Source: UBA1275 sp002323515
GTDB taxonomy: Bacteria > Bacteroidota > Rhodothermia > Balneolales > Balneolaceae
DNA: 64,000 bases
Assembly: GCA_964007875.1 (NCBI GenBank)
Contig: CAXGAH010000009.1
Span: 1-64,000 of the forward strand
Reading direction: 5' to 3'
Shown: positions 8,806 through 16,243 of the stretch, piece after piece
Layout of the letters: every line of letters starts with the position of its first letter
Position numbering within the stretch: position 1 is the stretch's first letter
Made by a program: the position numbers and the translations under genes
Notes under the pieces: model-generated
What the model saw: only the letters and a program-made list of their open reading frames with translations
Told to the model about the DNA's origin: nothing
The model's database searches: none

Positions 8806-10320
8806 ATGACACAAAAAAAGGCCAACATGAGACTTTATGAGAATGTAAGCAGACTTGGTGAACTAAAGGAAACAGGATGGAAAAGTGTACCCGTGAAAGA
8901 AGAGATGCGGAAGAATTTAATTGAACGAATGAAATCAGATCAGGTCACATTTGATGGAATTCTAGGGTATGAGGAAACGGTAATACCACAAATACAGCAA
9001 GCTATACTAGCCAAACATGACTTTATACTGCTTGGTTTGAGAGGGCAGGGAAAAACACGCTTACTTCGCCAAATGATTCATTTGTTAGACGAGTACATGC
9101 CCATTGTAAAAGGATCTATTATTCATGATGACCCATTTCATCCTTTATCACGCTTTGCTCGTGAAACTGTTCAGGATATGGGAGATGACACTCCAATATC
9201 ATGGATAAGCCGAGAAGAGCGTTTTAGCGAGAAACTAGCAACACCAGATACCACAGTTTCTGATTTAATCGGTGATATTGATCCGATTAAAGCTGCCTCT
9301 CAAAAGTTAGACTTATCCCATGAAGACTCTATTAATTTTGGATTAATACCGAGGTCTAACCGGGGCATTTTTATTATCAACGAATTACCTGATTTACAAC
9401 CGAGAATTCAGGTTGCTCTGCTCAACATTATGCAAGAGCGAGATATTCAGATTAGAGGTTTCAAGTTTAGAATGCCCTTGGATGTATGCATGGCATTTTC
9501 AGCTAATCCCGAAGATTATACCAATCGTGGGAACATAATCACCCCACTTAAAGATCGAATAGACGCCCAGATTATTACTCATTATCCTAAGGATATTGAG
9601 ACTGCAATTAAAATTACCGCTCAGGAATCTTGGGCACAAAGAGAAATGAGCGTGGAGATTCAAATTTCAGATGTGTTTAGGCATATATTGGAACAAGTTG
9701 CTTTCGAAGCTAGATCGTCCGAGTACATAGATCAGAAGAGTGGTGTATCTACTCGAATGACTATTACAGCAATGGAGCAGATGGTTAGCGCGGCAGAAAG
9801 AAGAGCATTGCTACTTGGGGTTGATAAAACTCAAGTTAGAGTAAGTGACCTTTATCACATTATTCCTGCATTGACAGGTAAGTTAGAGCTAGTTTATGAG
9901 GGAGAACAAGAGGGTGCCATTAATGTAGCAAAACTAATTGTTGGTAAAGCAATTACCAAAGTATACAAAAATAATTTCCCAGACCCTTCTAAGCGTAACG
10001 AGGAATCTCCATCGATTTATGAGGCAATAGGTTTGCATTTCGAGTTAGGGAGCGAATTAATCTTAGGCGATCACATTAATGATAAAGAGTACAGGGAAGC
10101 ATTAAATGAAGTAAAGGGTTTGAGAACTGCTGTAATTGGAGTAATGGGTGAGACAACAAACGAACAAGATATCGTTGCTTGGATGGACATTACTTTGGAG
10201 GCACTGCATCAGCATTCAATGCTTGGTAAGGAAGAAATTAATCAGACTACCAAATACACTGACATGTTGGGTAGTATGTTAGACCAATTAGATACCAGTT
10301 CTGGTTACGATTTAGAATAA
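8806..10320 (+). CDS. Magnesium-chelatase-subunit-I/MoxR-like AAA+ ATPase
   Basis: A 504-residue AAA+ ATPase resembling the ChlI/MoxR group. Walker A is Gly-Leu-Arg-Gly-Gln-Gly-Lys-Thr (77-84). The Walker B region is Gly-Ile-Phe-Ile-Ile-Asn-Glu-Leu with the conserved Asn/Glu. It is followed by a sensor-1 segment Ala-Phe-Ser-Ala-Asn-Pro-Glu-Asp and an arginine finger-like Pro-Leu-Lys-Asp-Arg-Ile. About 150 residues of helical C-terminus follow the ATPase core. Such ATPases normally work with a von Willebrand A-domain protein carrying a MIDAS site, but no such gene is adjacent. No chlorophyll or cobalamin genes are nearby, so a pigment chelatase role is unlikely. Function unknown beyond ATP-driven remodelling. 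Confidence 0.82.
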   Translation: MTQKKANMRLYENVSRLGELKETGWKSVPVKEEMRKNLIERMKSDQVTFDGILGYEETVIPQIQQAILAKHDFILLGLRGQGKTRLLRQMIHLLDEYMPIVKGSIIHDDPFHPLSRFARETVQDMGDDTPISWISREERFSEKLATPDTTVSDLIGDIDPIKAASQKLDLSHEDSINFGLIPRSNRGIFIINELPDLQPRIQVALLNIMQERDIQIRGFKFRMPLDVCMAFSANPEDYTNRGNIITPLKDRIDAQIITHYPKDIETAIKITAQESWAQREMSVEIQISDVFRHILEQVAFEARSSEYIDQKSGVSTRMTITAMEQMVSAAERRALLLGVDKTQVRVSDLYHIIPALTGKLELVYEGEQEGAINVAKLIVGKAITKVYKNNFPDPSKRNEESPSIYEAIGLHFELGSELILGDHINDKEYREALNEVKGLRTAVIGVMGETTNEQDIVAWMDITLEALHQHSMLGKEEINQTTKYTDMLGSMLDQLDTSSGYDLE

Positions 10321-10343
10321 AAGAATTATTATTAACGAATAAA

Positions 10344-10374
10344 TTGAGAGATTACAGATTATTCTTTATCTTTG
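10344..10374 (+). promoter_or_regulatory. Bacteroidota-type promoter of rpmE
   Basis: A perfect -7 box TATCTTTG at 10367-10374 (consensus TAnnTTTG), with TTG at 10344-10346 and a 20-base spacer. Transcription should start about 20 bases before the rpmE ATG. Confidence 0.65.
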
Positions 10375-10400
10375 ATTTCTGAAAAATAAATGATAGGAAT

Positions 10401-10616
10401 ATGAAAGCAGGCATTCACCCAGATTATAAAGAAGTAACCGTTTTACTTAGTGACGGTACTGAAATGAAAACACGTAGTACGCTGAATACAAAAGATGGTG
10501 TGTACAAGCCAGAAGTTGATTCACGTAACCATCCTTTCTATACCAAAAATACCAATTTCACATCCAAAGCTGGTCGAGTTGATCGATTCAAGCGAATGTA
10601 CGACAAGAAAAAGTAA
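10401..10616 (+). CDS. rpmE: 50S ribosomal protein L31 (cysteine-free form)
   Basis: A 71-residue ribosomal protein bL31. It opens with Met-Lys-x-Gly-Ile-His-Pro-x-Tyr and has the His-Pro-Phe-Tyr-Thr and Gly-Arg-Val-Asp-Arg-Phe segments of the family. It has no cysteine, so it is a zinc-independent version, the kind that replaces or supplements zinc-ribbon L31. It also lacks the longer central insertion of classical type B (RpmE2) proteins. It is transcribed alone from a clear upstream promoter and ends at a terminator overlapping the leader of the next gene. Confidence 0.93.
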   Translation: MKAGIHPDYKEVTVLLSDGTEMKTRSTLNTKDGVYKPEVDSRNHPFYTKNTNFTSKAGRVDRFKRMYDKKK

Positions 10617-10621
10617 TTTAG

Positions 10622-10645
10622 AGCCATCTTTAGGATGGTTTTTTT
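10622..10645 (+). terminator. Intrinsic terminator of rpmE
   Basis: A 7-bp stem (10622-10628 with 10634-10640, one G-T pair), loop TTTAG and a T run of seven to 10645. The last T is immediately followed by the ATG of the next gene at 10646. Confidence 0.7.
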
Positions 10646-11281
10646 ATGCATATTAAGCGCTTTGAAGTAGGGCCATTCGCACAAAATACCTATTTGCTTT
10701 GGGATGACCCTAAACATGCTCTGATAATAGATGCGGGTTTTTCAAATGATAAGGAATTCAATACATTTTTTGAATTCTTGGCAACTCATCACATTGAAGT
10801 TAATGGTATACTTCTAACTCACGCCCATGTAGACCACATTTTAGGTTTGCAACGTCTTCTACAAACAATTGATTCTCCGGTGTACCATTTTAAAGGAGAA
10901 TCTTTTTTATGGGAAAATTTTGAGCATCAAGCTCGCATGTTTGGGTTTAATGCCACTCTTCCTTCTGTCACCCCTCTATCTTTGACACATAACCAAATTG
11001 TAAAGCTACAAAACATAGAAATAAAAGTACTTTACACGCCAGGTCATGCTCCCGATCATTGTTCGTTTTTTGTTGAAAATGCTGGACTCTTACTTTCCGG
11101 TGATGCGCTCTTTAAAGAGAGCATAGGTAGGACAGATCTTTACAAAGGTGATTTATCGTTATTGCTTACTAGTATTCGTCAAGAATTGCTATTATTAGGA
11201 GACCAGGTTAAGGTGTATCCAGGGCATGGACTAGTTACAACTATTGGCCACGAAAAACTTCATAATCCTTATTTGGGATAA
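10646..11281 (+). CDS. MBL-fold metallohydrolase (glyoxalase II-like)
   Basis: A 211-residue metallo-beta-lactamase-fold hydrolase of the hydroxyacylglutathione-hydrolase-like group. The metal-binding motif His-Ala-His-Val-Asp-His is at residues 59-64, followed by Thr-Pro-Gly-His-Ala-Pro-Asp-His, Ser-Gly-Asp-Ala-Leu-Phe and Tyr-Pro-Gly-His-Gly, which complete a two-metal centre. It lacks the C-terminal glutathione-binding domain of true glyoxalase II, so the thioester substrate is uncertain. The ATG at 10646 directly follows the T run of the rpmE terminator. Expression therefore depends on readthrough, or on a promoter upstream of or inside rpmE. Confidence 0.9.
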   Translation: MHIKRFEVGPFAQNTYLLWDDPKHALIIDAGFSNDKEFNTFFEFLATHHIEVNGILLTHAHVDHILGLQRLLQTIDSPVYHFKGESFLWENFEHQARMFGFNATLPSVTPLSLTHNQIVKLQNIEIKVLYTPGHAPDHCSFFVENAGLLLSGDALFKESIGRTDLYKGDLSLLLTSIRQELLLLGDQVKVYPGHGLVTTIGHEKLHNPYLG

Positions 11282-11356
11282 CAGACAAGAAATACTAAAG
11301 AAGATGAGTACAATCTAAATTGGAGTTAAGATTGGCTATTCAATGGGCATACTGTG

Positions 11357-11962
11357 CTATTGATTAGACTTCAACTCTTCAATTTTACTTGTATAGGTGT
11401 CCGCTTTTTCTTCGTTCACAATAACAAGGCGTTCATACATATGAATAGCTTCCTTTTTGTTGCCTTGTGCCTCATGTATCTTTGCTAAAGTTTCCGATAT
11501 AATCTCGGCAACGTCCGATGAGTCCTCACTTAAATCTTCATCACTTACTTCTTCGTAGGAATAATTTACGCGTTGGCTTTCAACTGCTTCTAAGAGTTCA
11601 ATAAGTCGATCTAGATCAAGTATTTGAGCAGTTCTGGATCCTTGAACCAATACCTTTCTCCCTTTTTTAACAGATAGAGGAATTTTGGCTTCAAATTGTT
11701 CAGGATGTAATAAAAAGTAATGTAAGTGCTCCATTAGTGGACTACCAGGAGCATAGGTTTTAGCTTTAAGAGCCTCCGCAATGGCTTTATTTTGACTACC
11801 TTGAACATGATGAAACCAAGCCAACAAGAAGTGTCCTACCGCGTCAGGATCTCTTTTTGCAACCTGACGCTCAAGCTTTCGTGTCATTCGCACTGGATCG
11901 GTGTCGAATTGCTTAACATAGCTATTTAGAGAGGGTGGTATGGTATAAGGAAGAGTCTTCAT
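11357..11962 (-). CDS. TPR-like helical protein, function unknown
   Basis: A 201-residue soluble protein. Residues about 35-80 and 150-195 look like tetratricopeptide helices (Ala-rich, for example Ala-Ile-Ala-Glu-Ala-Leu-Lys-Ala, then Gly-Asn-Lys-Lys-Glu-Ala-Ile-His-Met-Tyr-Glu-Arg). They are joined by a basic stretch (Lys-Lys-Gly-Arg-Lys) and an acidic linker (several Asp/Glu/Ser around 140-148). It has no signal peptide. It is the last gene of a minus-strand group behind the sigma-54 activator and lptE, 150 bases after lptE. A scaffold role is likely; the partner is unknown. Confidence 0.75.
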   Translation of the reverse strand: MKTLPYTIPPSLNSYVKQFDTDPVRMTRKLERQVAKRDPDAVGHFLLAWFHHVQGSQNKAIAEALKAKTYAPGSPLMEHLHYFLLHPEQFEAKIPLSVKKGRKVLVQGSRTAQILDLDRLIELLEAVESQRVNYSYEEVSDEDLSEDSSDVAEIISETLAKIHEAQGNKKEAIHMYERLVIVNEEKADTYTSKIEELKSNQ

Positions 11963-12112
11963 ATGTGCCTAATATATTGGCTTTATGCTACAGATAAAAA
12001 GTGAAAATACATTTTTAGTATCCTTGTGCACTTCAATTGAATCCAAAGATCGATTGATTTTGATTCAGTAGACCTGGCGGGAATTACACTAATTACCACA
12101 GCATCGTTGAAA

Positions 12113-12676
12113 TCACCAGTTACTAACGGCATCGTTGAACATATTGTTGGCTATCTGAGATAATGCTTCGGTAGCCGCTTCTAATTCCCCATTAATTGGA
12201 TCTTCGGTGGGATCATAAGTGAAACTACTTGAGAAACTCTTATTCCAAAGCGCTTCTTCGATCCTTGCATACTGAAATCGGGCTTGCACTGTAATACTAA
12301 CTTGATTTTGGTTGGCCTGCTCATTTCCGCCGATAGCAAAGGGCCGGTTACTATATGTTTGGATGCGGCCTTCTATGAATGCATCTGCCGATTCTAGATT
12401 AGAGGCTAATTGCAATCTACTCTGATTTACAAATCGTTCTATCAGCGTAGTATTCAGTCTATCACTTAAATCCCCTAAACCACTACCAGATTGATCTGGG
12501 AAGAAGGGGATATAAATGGTATTAACCCCTTCAGGTATGGAGGCTCCCGTAAAACTATAACTAAGACATGATAGATGTAGACTCGTTATACCTAAAAAAA
12601 TATAGATCAAGACCTTATTTTTTGACCACCTCGTAATTGTGCCAGTCCGATCGTCGGAATTTGCTCCATGTTCCAT
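12113..12676 (-). CDS. lptE: LPS-assembly lipoprotein LptE (Bacteroidota type)
   Basis: A 187-residue lipoprotein matching the Bacteroidota LptE family, the plug of the LptD barrel that exports lipopolysaccharide. After a hydrophobic segment there is a lipobox (Leu-His-Leu-Ser-Cys), then the family hallmark Ser-Tyr-Ser-Phe-Thr-Gly-Ala-Ser-Ile-Pro and Ile-Pro-Phe-Phe-Pro-Asp-Gln-Ser-Gly. ATG 12676 is chosen over an in-frame TTG at 12697, which would leave only 3 bases after the upstream gene. The n-region of the signal is long (about 20 residues before the hydrophobic core). It is co-directional with the sigma-54 activator and 24 bases behind it. lptD is not in the window. Confidence 0.88.
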   Translation of the reverse strand: MEHGANSDDRTGTITRWSKNKVLIYIFLGITSLHLSCLSYSFTGASIPEGVNTIYIPFFPDQSGSGLGDLSDRLNTTLIERFVNQSRLQLASNLESADAFIEGRIQTYSNRPFAIGGNEQANQNQVSITVQARFQYARIEEALWNKSFSSSFTYDPTEDPINGELEAATEALSQIANNMFNDAVSNW

Positions 12677-12700
12677 ATCTAGTGTATTATTGAGCAATTA

Positions 12701-14098
12701 TTATTTTTTTTCTAATCCGAATTGATCCAATTTCCGGTATAAAGTCCTTTCACTAATACCAAGTGTTTCAGAAGCTTTACGTCTATTACCATTAAAAATT
12801 TCTAACGATTTTTGAATAAGAAATTTTTCGGTTTCCTCGAGCGAAGGGATTTCTTTTCCTTTTAATTGTAATACAAATTCGTCCTCATCTTCCTGAATTG
12901 GTTCATCATAAGGTTCAAATTCTTCTCCTTTTATCTCACTCTTTTGATGTCTAGCGGTGTAACTCATGGCATCTTGATTTTGAGCGCTATGAGTGTGATC
13001 TATTTTAATGTGTTCAGGATTAGAATAATCTATTGGATTTGTAAGCCCGTTATGAGCATTCTCGTTAACATTGTCCAGTGAAGATGTATGTCCTCCGTCA
13101 CCTAGTAATGCGGGTAATTGAGGATTATTTTTACTTGATAAAAGCGAGTAAACTAGATTTGCTAGCATTTTTTTTAGGTCACCAATATCGTTACTTATTT
13201 CAAGAAGAGCGCGATAGATTAATTCCGAACCTTGATGAGCAGATTGTTGATTTCTGCTATCAGTATTGTCTAAGTTTCCTTGTAGCATGGGTAAATTATC
13301 CGCAGAACCTATACTTTGACGTCCTTTTAAGTACTTTCTAAGGGTGTCAACGTCGACAAATTGTGATTTTTCTAGTACAACAAGCTGCTCTGCAACATTT
13401 CGAAGCTCGCGAATATTACCAGGCCAACGATAGGAGCTAAGTAAGGCTTTTGCTTCATCAGAGAACCCTCTGAATACGGAGTCATATTTTCTAGAATAAT
13501 GTTCTACAAAATTTCTGAAAATGGGAATTATATCTTCTGATCTATCTCGTAATGCGGGGACATAGATTTGAACGGTATCTAATCGGTAATATAAATCCTC
13601 TCTGAAACTTCCTTCTTCTACTAATTCCCATAGATCTTTATTAGTGGCAGCAATAATTCTAACATCTGTCGTTTGGACTTTGGACGAGCCAACTCTAAAG
13701 AATTCTCCATTTTCTAGAATTCGGAGTAGTTTTACTTGAACATTTTTTGGTGTATCACCTATTTCATCCAAAAAAATAGTTCCACCGTCGGCCTTTTCAA
13801 AGTACCCCTGCCGAGTATCGTTTGCCCCAGTAAAGGCACCTTTCTCATACCCAAATAGTTCACTTTCAATTATGCCTTCAGGAATAGCCCCGCAATTTAC
13901 AATGATAAGCTCGTTATGTTTACGATGGCTCATGCCATGAATAGAGCGGGCGGTAACATCTTTACCAACTCCACTTTCTCCTTGTAAGAGAACGGTAATG
14001 TCAGTTTTAGCAACCTGCATTATCTTATCTACTACCTGGCGAAGTGCATCAGAGCTACCTAAAAGTCCAAATTGTTGTTGAAATATTTCTCTATCCAT
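12701..14098 (-). CDS. Sigma-54-dependent transcriptional activator without receiver domain
   Basis: A 465-residue bacterial enhancer-binding protein. It begins directly with the AAA+ domain: Walker A Gly-Glu-Ser-Gly-Val-Gly-Lys at 40-46, the sigma-54-contacting loop Gly-Ala-Phe-Thr-Gly-Ala at 87-92, and Walker B Gly-Gly-Thr-Ile-Phe-Leu-Asp-Glu at 105-112. Then come a low-complexity, acidic linker (about 270-420) and a Fis-type helix-turn-helix at the C-terminus (Arg-Arg-Lys-Ala-Ser-Glu-Thr-Leu-Gly-Ile-Ser). There is no N-terminal receiver, PAS or GAF domain, so activity must be set by levels or by a partner. The tight linkage to lptE suggests an envelope-related regulon; this is inference. 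Confidence 0.92.
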   Translation of the reverse strand: MDREIFQQQFGLLGSSDALRQVVDKIMQVAKTDITVLLQGESGVGKDVTARSIHGMSHRKHNELIIVNCGAIPEGIIESELFGYEKGAFTGANDTRQGYFEKADGGTIFLDEIGDTPKNVQVKLLRILENGEFFRVGSSKVQTTDVRIIAATNKDLWELVEEGSFREDLYYRLDTVQIYVPALRDRSEDIIPIFRNFVEHYSRKYDSVFRGFSDEAKALLSSYRWPGNIRELRNVAEQLVVLEKSQFVDVDTLRKYLKGRQSIGSADNLPMLQGNLDNTDSRNQQSAHQGSELIYRALLEISNDIGDLKKMLANLVYSLLSSKNNPQLPALLGDGGHTSSLDNVNENAHNGLTNPIDYSNPEHIKIDHTHSAQNQDAMSYTARHQKSEIKGEEFEPYDEPIQEDEDEFVLQLKGKEIPSLEETEKFLIQKSLEIFNGNRRKASETLGISERTLYRKLDQFGLEKK

Positions 14099-14178
14099 AT
14101 CTATTATTATGACATTATGTCGTAATATACGAAATTTGTTACAGAGGTAGGAGAGGAAAGACTCTTATTAGGGCAAGA

Positions 14179-14661
14179 CTAGCGTTTTAATAATTCAGTG
14201 GATTGCTCAATAGGTAAGCTTCGCGTTTCCTTAAAACTAGAAAGAACCAAATTTGATCGAGTTTTGTCCACCCCATCCCAGGATTGAATACGTGATAAGA
14301 GGCGCTCGAATGAGGCCGTATTTTTTGTGCGCACTTTTAATAGGTGTGAGCCCTCACCGGTAATACTGTGGCACTCTAAAATTTCAGATTCTCTCAACGT
14401 TTCTTCAACAAAACTACTGTAATTCTCAGAACCGTCTACCTGAACAAACAGAAAGGCGCTAATGTCAAAGTGAAAATCTTTATCGTTAAGAATAGCGTGA
14501 TACCCCTTAATAAGTCCACGCTCTTCTAGTTTTTTCATGCGCTCTGAAACAGATGGTACAGATAGCCCTACGAGTTCCGCTATTTTATTGCGTTGAGCTC
14601 TGCCATGTTTTTGTAAGTGATTCAAAATTTTAACGTCAATATCGTCAAGTAATGGTATCAT
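14179..14661 (-). CDS. Lrp/AsnC-family transcriptional regulator
   Basis: A 160-residue feast/famine regulator. The N-terminal winged helix (about 1-60) has Ile-Asp-x-x-Ile-Leu-x-x-Leu-Gln-x-x-Gly-Arg and the recognition helix region Ser-Val-Pro-Ser-Val-Ser-Glu-Arg. A RAM/AsnC effector domain follows from about 65 to 150, containing His-Ser-Ile-Thr-Gly-Glu-Gly. It is divergent from serS and first in the minus-strand group leading to the sigma-54 activator (80-base gap). An imperfect palindrome at 14707-14720 could be its own operator. Lysine aminotransferase 6.4 kb away is a possible target by analogy with lat-lrp pairs elsewhere. Confidence 0.92.
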   Translation of the reverse strand: MIPLLDDIDVKILNHLQKHGRAQRNKIAELVGLSVPSVSERMKKLEERGLIKGYHAILNDKDFHFDISAFLFVQVDGSENYSSFVEETLRESEILECHSITGEGSHLLKVRTKNTASFERLLSRIQSWDGVDKTRSNLVLSSFKETRSLPIEQSTELLKR

Positions 14662-14706
14662 GGTCTGGACGGTTTATTTGATGGAAATATATGGTTGGAT
14701 GAGTGC

Positions 14707-14720
14707 CCACCTTAGGTTGG
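14707..14720. promoter_or_regulatory. Candidate Lrp-type operator palindrome
   Basis: The sequence CCACCTTAGGTTGG is an imperfect dyad (12 of 14 positions symmetric), 46 bases upstream of the Lrp-type regulator start in the divergent region with serS. The position suits autoregulation. Only one copy was seen. Confidence 0.3.
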
Positions 14721-14868
14721 TAAGAGTGTTGGATTGCCTAAATAATCTAAAATATAGGTTTGCATTCCTAATTTTCTAAAGTATAAAGTACAAAAGTAGT
14801 GAATAAAAGGGAATCACTTTAACATCTTTAACAAGTAAAAAAGCTCAACTAAATGTTTCCAGACCTTG

Positions 14869-14876
14869 TATCTTTG
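14869..14876 (+). promoter_or_regulatory. -7 box of the serS promoter
   Basis: TATCTTTG, a perfect match to the Bacteroidota -7 consensus TAnnTTTG, 24 bases before the serS ATG. No convincing TTG element was found at the usual upstream distance. Confidence 0.5.
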
Positions 14877-14899
14877 AACTGTAACTTAATTAAAGCAAC

Positions 14900-16168
14900 A
14901 TGTTAGATATCACATTTATAAAGGAAAATCCAGAGTTAGTCATAGATTCAATGAATAACAAAGGGGAGAAGAATGTTCAACTTGTTCAACAAGTCATTGA
15001 AAAAGATGAACAGTGGCGGCAATTGGTCCACCAGGTAGATACACTTCGAGCTCAAAGTAATAAGGCAGCAAAACAAATTGGGGCTTTGATGGCGAGTGGT
15101 AAAAAGGAGGAAGCTCAAGCCATTATTCAGGAAACATCTAAATCTAAAGATGAAGTCAAAGAATTGGAAGATCAGCTGAATGTGTTTGCTGAGGAGCGTA
15201 CATCATTATTACTTCGGATACCTAATGTTGCGCATCCAAGTGTTCCGATTGGACATTCAGAAGAAGATAATCAAGTGTACGGTACTTGGGGTTCACCCGA
15301 TACACAATCATGGCTAAAACCGCACTGGGATATCCTAGAGAAACATGGTTGGTTGGACTTTGAACGAGGGGTGAAGGTTACGGGTGCAGGTTTTCCTTTT
15401 TACCTTGGACCACTAGCGCAATTGCAGCGAGCGCTCATTCATTTTTTTATAGATGAGGCTAATAAAGCAGGCTATATTGAAATGCAGGCCCCTTATTTCA
15501 TTAATGAGGATTCAGCTCGGGGTACAGGTCAAATTCCTGACAAAGAAGATATGATGTATGAGATTCAAAGGGATGCTTTTTTTGCTATACCAACTGCTGA
15601 AGTACCGGTAACCAACTTCCATCGGGACGAGATACTTTCTGAAGAGCAGTTACCGATTCGTTATGTATGCCACACCCCCTCTTGGAGAAGAGAGGCAGGG
15701 TCATATGGCAAGGACGTAAGAGGGTTAAACAGATTGCATCAATTTGATAAGGTTGAACTAGTTCACTTTGTTAAGCCAGAAGAGTCGTATGCAACGTTGG
15801 AATTGTTACGGATACATGTAGAGTCTTTACTTCAAAAACTAGGCTTAGCCTATCAGACCCTGCTCATGTGTACAGGTGATATGGGTTTCACTCAAACAAA
15901 GAAATATGATGTAGAAGTTTGGAGCCCAGGTCAACAACGATGGTTAGAGGTGAGTTCTTGTTCCAATTTTGAGGCATTTCAAGCCAGAAGAATGCAACTT
16001 AGATACAGAAAAGGGGAGAAAGAGACCGAAATGGTTCATACTCTTAATGGCTCGGGGCTGGCGCTCCCTAGGGTGCTTTCTGCCATTGTTGAAACCTATC
16101 AAACCGAAAACGGCCGTGTTAAAATACCTGATATCTTAAAAAAGTATATTGACCAGGAATATTTGTAG
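14900..16168 (+). CDS. serS: Seryl-tRNA synthetase
   Basis: A full-length class II synthetase (422 residues) that charges tRNA-Ser in the cytosol. The N-terminal antiparallel coiled-coil arm covers about residues 25-100 (alternating Lys/Glu/Gln-rich helices). Motif 2 is Trp-Arg-Arg-Glu-Ala-Gly-Ser-Tyr-Gly near 260-268, followed by Leu-His-Gln-Phe-Asp-Lys-Val-Glu. Motif 3 is Asn-Gly-Ser-Gly-Leu-Ala-Leu-Pro-Arg near 382-390. It starts at the first ATG behind a clear -7 box and is convergent with the dihydrouridine synthase gene. Confidence 0.98.
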   Translation: MLDITFIKENPELVIDSMNNKGEKNVQLVQQVIEKDEQWRQLVHQVDTLRAQSNKAAKQIGALMASGKKEEAQAIIQETSKSKDEVKELEDQLNVFAEERTSLLLRIPNVAHPSVPIGHSEEDNQVYGTWGSPDTQSWLKPHWDILEKHGWLDFERGVKVTGAGFPFYLGPLAQLQRALIHFFIDEANKAGYIEMQAPYFINEDSARGTGQIPDKEDMMYEIQRDAFFAIPTAEVPVTNFHRDEILSEEQLPIRYVCHTPSWRREAGSYGKDVRGLNRLHQFDKVELVHFVKPEESYATLELLRIHVESLLQKLGLAYQTLLMCTGDMGFTQTKKYDVEVWSPGQQRWLEVSSCSNFEAFQARRMQLRYRKGEKETEMVHTLNGSGLALPRVLSAIVETYQTENGRVKIPDILKKYIDQEYL

Positions 16169-16243
16169 CTGGTTTTTTTGAAGAATGTTATTGAGACCCA
16201 ACGATAGAGACCTAACAATTCAAAACTAATGCTTCAAAAGTAA

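Noticed and set aside
8806..10320. Cobalt or magnesium chelatase for cobalamin/chlorophyll
   Set aside because: No tetrapyrrole genes and no ChlD/H or CobN/S partners in the window; only the ATPase family resemblance holds.
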